In this document: positions 6,088 to 7,667 of the stretch, piece after piece
Numbering within the stretch: position 1 is the first letter of the stretch
Layout of the letters: each line of letters opens with the position of its first letter
Assembly (NCBI GenBank): GCA_009927195.1
Contig: RFNL01000376.1
Coordinates: 1 to 7,667 of the forward strand
Direction of reading: 5' to 3'
Origin: Betaproteobacteria bacterium
GTDB lineage: Bacteria; Pseudomonadota; Gammaproteobacteria; Burkholderiales; Burkholderiaceae_C
DNA length: 7,667 nucleotides
Notes under the pieces: model-generated
What the model was told of the DNA's origin: nothing
Databases searched by the model: none
Seen by the model: the letters and a program-made list of their open reading frames with translations, nothing else
Program-made: the position numbers and the translations under genes

Positions 6088-6819
6088 TCAGCGCAAACAG
6101 GCCAAATAAGCTTCGATGGTGGCCCTATAACCCAGCTCCAAGGCGTCAGCGATCAGGGCATGGCCAATCGATACCTCTTGCACGCCCTGCACCGTTTGGA
6201 CAAAGTCGCGCAAGTTGTACCGGTTCAAATCGTGTCCGGCATTGATACCCAAACCCAGGGTTTGGGCCGAGGCCGCCGCTTGGTCAAATTGCGCCAGCAC
6301 CGCTGCCACTGATGGGCTGCCATGCGCTTGGGCATAGGGCTCGGTGTACAACTCCACCCGGTCAGCCCCTACCGCTTTTGCACCAGACATGGCAGCGGGA
6401 TCGGCATCCATGAACAAACTCACCCGCGCGCCCGCGTCTTGCGCTGCGCGCACCAAGGGACGCAATCTATCGGCATCGGCGGGAAAGGACCAGCCATGGT
6501 CACTGGTGAACTGCCCCTCGCTGTCGGGCACAAAGGTGACTTGGTGCGGTCGCGCCTTGGGCAAAAAACCCATCAGGTTGTGAACAGGGTTGCCCTCGAT
6601 GTTGAACTCTCGATCGGGCCAGTCGCGCATCAAATCGGCCAAGTCAGCCACATCGGCTGCACGGATGTGTCGTTCATCGGGTCGGGGATGAACGGTGATG
6701 CCATGGGCACCGGCTTGTAAACACAACTCAGCTGCGCGCACCACACTGGGAATGCCCAAATGCCGGCTGTTGCGCAACAAGGCAACTTTGTTGAGGTTGA
6801 CGGACAGCGCGGTGTTCAT
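6088..6819 (-). CDS. pdxJ: Pyridoxine 5'-phosphate synthase PdxJ
   Basis: Condenses 1-deoxy-D-xylulose 5-phosphate with 3-amino-2-oxopropyl phosphate to make pyridoxine 5'-phosphate, the final ring-forming step of the DXP-dependent vitamin B6 pathway. The 243 residues form one TIM-barrel domain of usual length. Conserved parts: LSVNLNKVALLRNSR (5-19), GITVHPRPDERHI (40-52) with the active-site histidine H44 and R47, E75 in FNIEGNP (72-78), VSLFMDAD (133-140), VELYTE with E156 (155-160), NAGHDLN with H196 (193-199), and the phosphate-binding SIGHALIADA (217-226). These map onto the E. coli catalytic residues H45, E72, E153 and H193 by motif. The start is ATG at 6819, 12 bases after recO. The wording LSVNLNKVALLRNSRHLG is what I associate with Burkholderiales. 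It is intact and in its usual operon place before acpS. Confidence 0.98.
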   Translation of the reverse strand: MNTALSVNLNKVALLRNSRHLGIPSVVRAAELCLQAGAHGITVHPRPDERHIRAADVADLADLMRDWPDREFNIEGNPVHNLMGFLPKARPHQVTFVPDSEGQFTSDHGWSFPADADRLRPLVRAAQDAGARVSLFMDADPAAMSGAKAVGADRVELYTEPYAQAHGSPSVAAVLAQFDQAAASAQTLGLGINAGHDLNRYNLRDFVQTVQGVQEVSIGHALIADALELGYRATIEAYLACLR

Positions 6820-6831
6820 GCTTGACAGGCT

Positions 6832-7632
6832 TCAATAGGCTTGCACATCGCGCATGACTTGGCGCGTGCGCAGGGTCTGGACACCGCAATGGTAGTGCAG
6901 CAGGTGACGCAGCTGGGTTTGCAGCGATTGCCGCTGGTGCGCAGGCCATTGTGAACATTCCCGCAACAAGGCAGGCAAGGGCCATTCGCTTGCCAAACTC
7001 TCGCTCAATGTCAACCACAAACCACCAGGCAATGCGCTGACCTCTTGGGGGCCTGCACTGCGCAAACCGCCTTCGGCCACCAAGCTGTAACAGGCCTCGG
7101 CACGAATCGGCGTCATCGTGAAGGTTTGCAGCCGCAAATCTGGCAACAAGCCCACATCGCGCAACAACAACAACTCAAAGGCGCGCAATGCCGCCGCCGT
7201 GGTGCTGGCTGGTGCCGTGGCCAGTATTTGCACCAACTGGGCATACAGGTCAAACAAACGCGGGTGTGCGTCGTCACGGGCGAGCAAACGCATGAGCAAT
7301 TCATTGAGGTAAAAGCCCGAGAGCAAGGCATCGCCACTGGGCATGGGGTGGCCGCCCACCCATTCGGCCGACTTGAGGGTGCGCACCTCACCCGAACCGC
7401 CGAAGGCTATGGCCAAGCGCTGCAAGGGCAGCAATACCGGGCGAAAACCTGAGCTGGGTCGCTTCGCCCCTTTGGCGACCAAAGCCACCCGACCGTGGTT
7501 TCGGGTGAAAGTCTCCAAGATGAGACTGGTCTCGCTCCAGTCATAGCGGTGCAGCACAAAAGCGGGTTCATCGCTGGTGCGCGTTGCGCTGACCCTATTC
7601 GTAGCCAAAGCTGCGCACCCGCGCCTCGTCAT
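6832..7632 (-). CDS. recO: DNA repair protein RecO
   Basis: Recombination mediator of the RecFOR pathway that helps load RecA onto SSB-coated single-stranded DNA and anneals complementary strands. The 266 residues show the N-terminal OB-fold segment EPAFVLHRYDWSE (22-34), followed by LILETFTRNHGRVALVAKGAKRP and FRPVLLPLQ. The helical C-terminal part contains FYLNELLMRLLARDD and a leucine-rich ELLLLRDVGLLPDL. No four-cysteine zinc cluster is evident. The ATG at 7632 overlaps the end of era by 38 bases and leaves 21 poorly conserved residues before EPAFVL. A TTG at 7608 (258 residues, overlap 14) is an alternative, and neither has a clear ribosome binding site. It sits between era and pdxJ, the conserved order in beta- and gammaproteobacteria. 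Identity is secure; the exact start is not. Confidence 0.96.
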   Translation of the reverse strand: MTRRGCAALATNRVSATRTSDEPAFVLHRYDWSETSLILETFTRNHGRVALVAKGAKRPSSGFRPVLLPLQRLAIAFGGSGEVRTLKSAEWVGGHPMPSGDALLSGFYLNELLMRLLARDDAHPRLFDLYAQLVQILATAPASTTAAALRAFELLLLRDVGLLPDLRLQTFTMTPIRAEACYSLVAEGGLRSAGPQEVSALPGGLWLTLSESLASEWPLPALLRECSQWPAHQRQSLQTQLRHLLHYHCGVQTLRTRQVMRDVQAY

Positions 7633-7667
7633 CGGCCCATCCAGAGCGCACCTTGACCCACAACTCG
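7595..7667 (-). CDS. era: GTPase Era, last 23 codons only
   Basis: Only the C terminus is in the window: ELWVKVRSGWADDEARVRSFGYE followed by TAG at 7595-7597, abbreviated here as ELWVKVRSGW...RSFGYE. This is the end of the KH RNA-binding domain of Era, the Ras-like GTPase that binds the 3' end of 16S rRNA during 30S subunit assembly. It reads off the right edge and overlaps the recO start. The call rests on few residues, but the tail wording and the era-recO-pdxJ-acpS gene order agree. Confidence 0.88.
   Translation of the reverse strand, partial: ELWVKVRSGWADDEARVRSFGYE

Noticed and set aside
7140..7180. CAA-rich triplet repeat on the plus strand within recO
   Set aside because: It is the reverse of leucine codons in ELLLLRDVGLL of RecO, a normal helix, and not a separate repeat.

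Overview
The window looks like a chromosomal piece of a betaproteobacterium, most likely order Burkholderiales and probably Comamonadaceae. The main reason is the minus-strand gene order era-recO-pdxJ-acpS-nagZ, together with the wording of PdxJ (LSVNLNKVALLRNSR near the N terminus) and NagZ (LDHGESGVIGDRAFHRDP). The DNA is moderately GC-rich and almost fully coding. This assignment rests on recognition of protein families, not on a database search.

Right half (4575-7667, minus strand): a housekeeping operon read right to left. It holds the last 23 codons of era (GTPase for 16S rRNA/30S maturation), recO (recombinational repair), pdxJ (last step of pyridoxine 5'-phosphate synthesis), acpS (activation of acyl carrier protein) and nagZ (peptidoglycan recycling glycosidase). 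Genes overlap or are separated by 3-12 bases. As written, nagZ carries two compensating frameshifts: a +1 (or -2) near 5606-5624 and a -1 at 5263-5264. About 119 residues, including the VDHEGGRVQRF motif, lie in the wrong frame, yet neither frame contains a stop codon in its part.

Left half (1-4552): a catabolic-looking cluster. On the minus strand, an SCP2-type thiolase-fold protein (1931-3190), a soluble cytochrome P450 (714-1934) and a LivG-type ABC transporter ATPase (1-612, cut by the window edge) form an operon. The first two share an ATGA overlap. Diverging from them on the plus strand is a second, canonical acetyl-/3-ketoacyl-CoA thiolase (3350-4552) with a TTG start and a strong ribosome binding site. 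It converges on nagZ with only 22 bases between the stop codons. Together these genes suggest uptake of an organic acid or hydrophobic carbon source, hydroxylation by the P450, and CoA-thioester chain shortening by two different thiolases. The substrate cannot be read from the sequence.

Items most worth a second look are: the nagZ double frameshift; a correctly phased A AAA AAC slippery heptamer at the thiolase/P450 junction that could yield a fusion protein; the missing second catalytic cysteine in the SCP2-type thiolase; two tiny ORFs that tile the P450-LivG gap with ATGA overlaps; and a PsrA/TetR-like inverted repeat in the 159-base divergent promoter region. There is no gene-free stretch over 300 bases, and I see no RNA genes, insertion sequences or CRISPR arrays.
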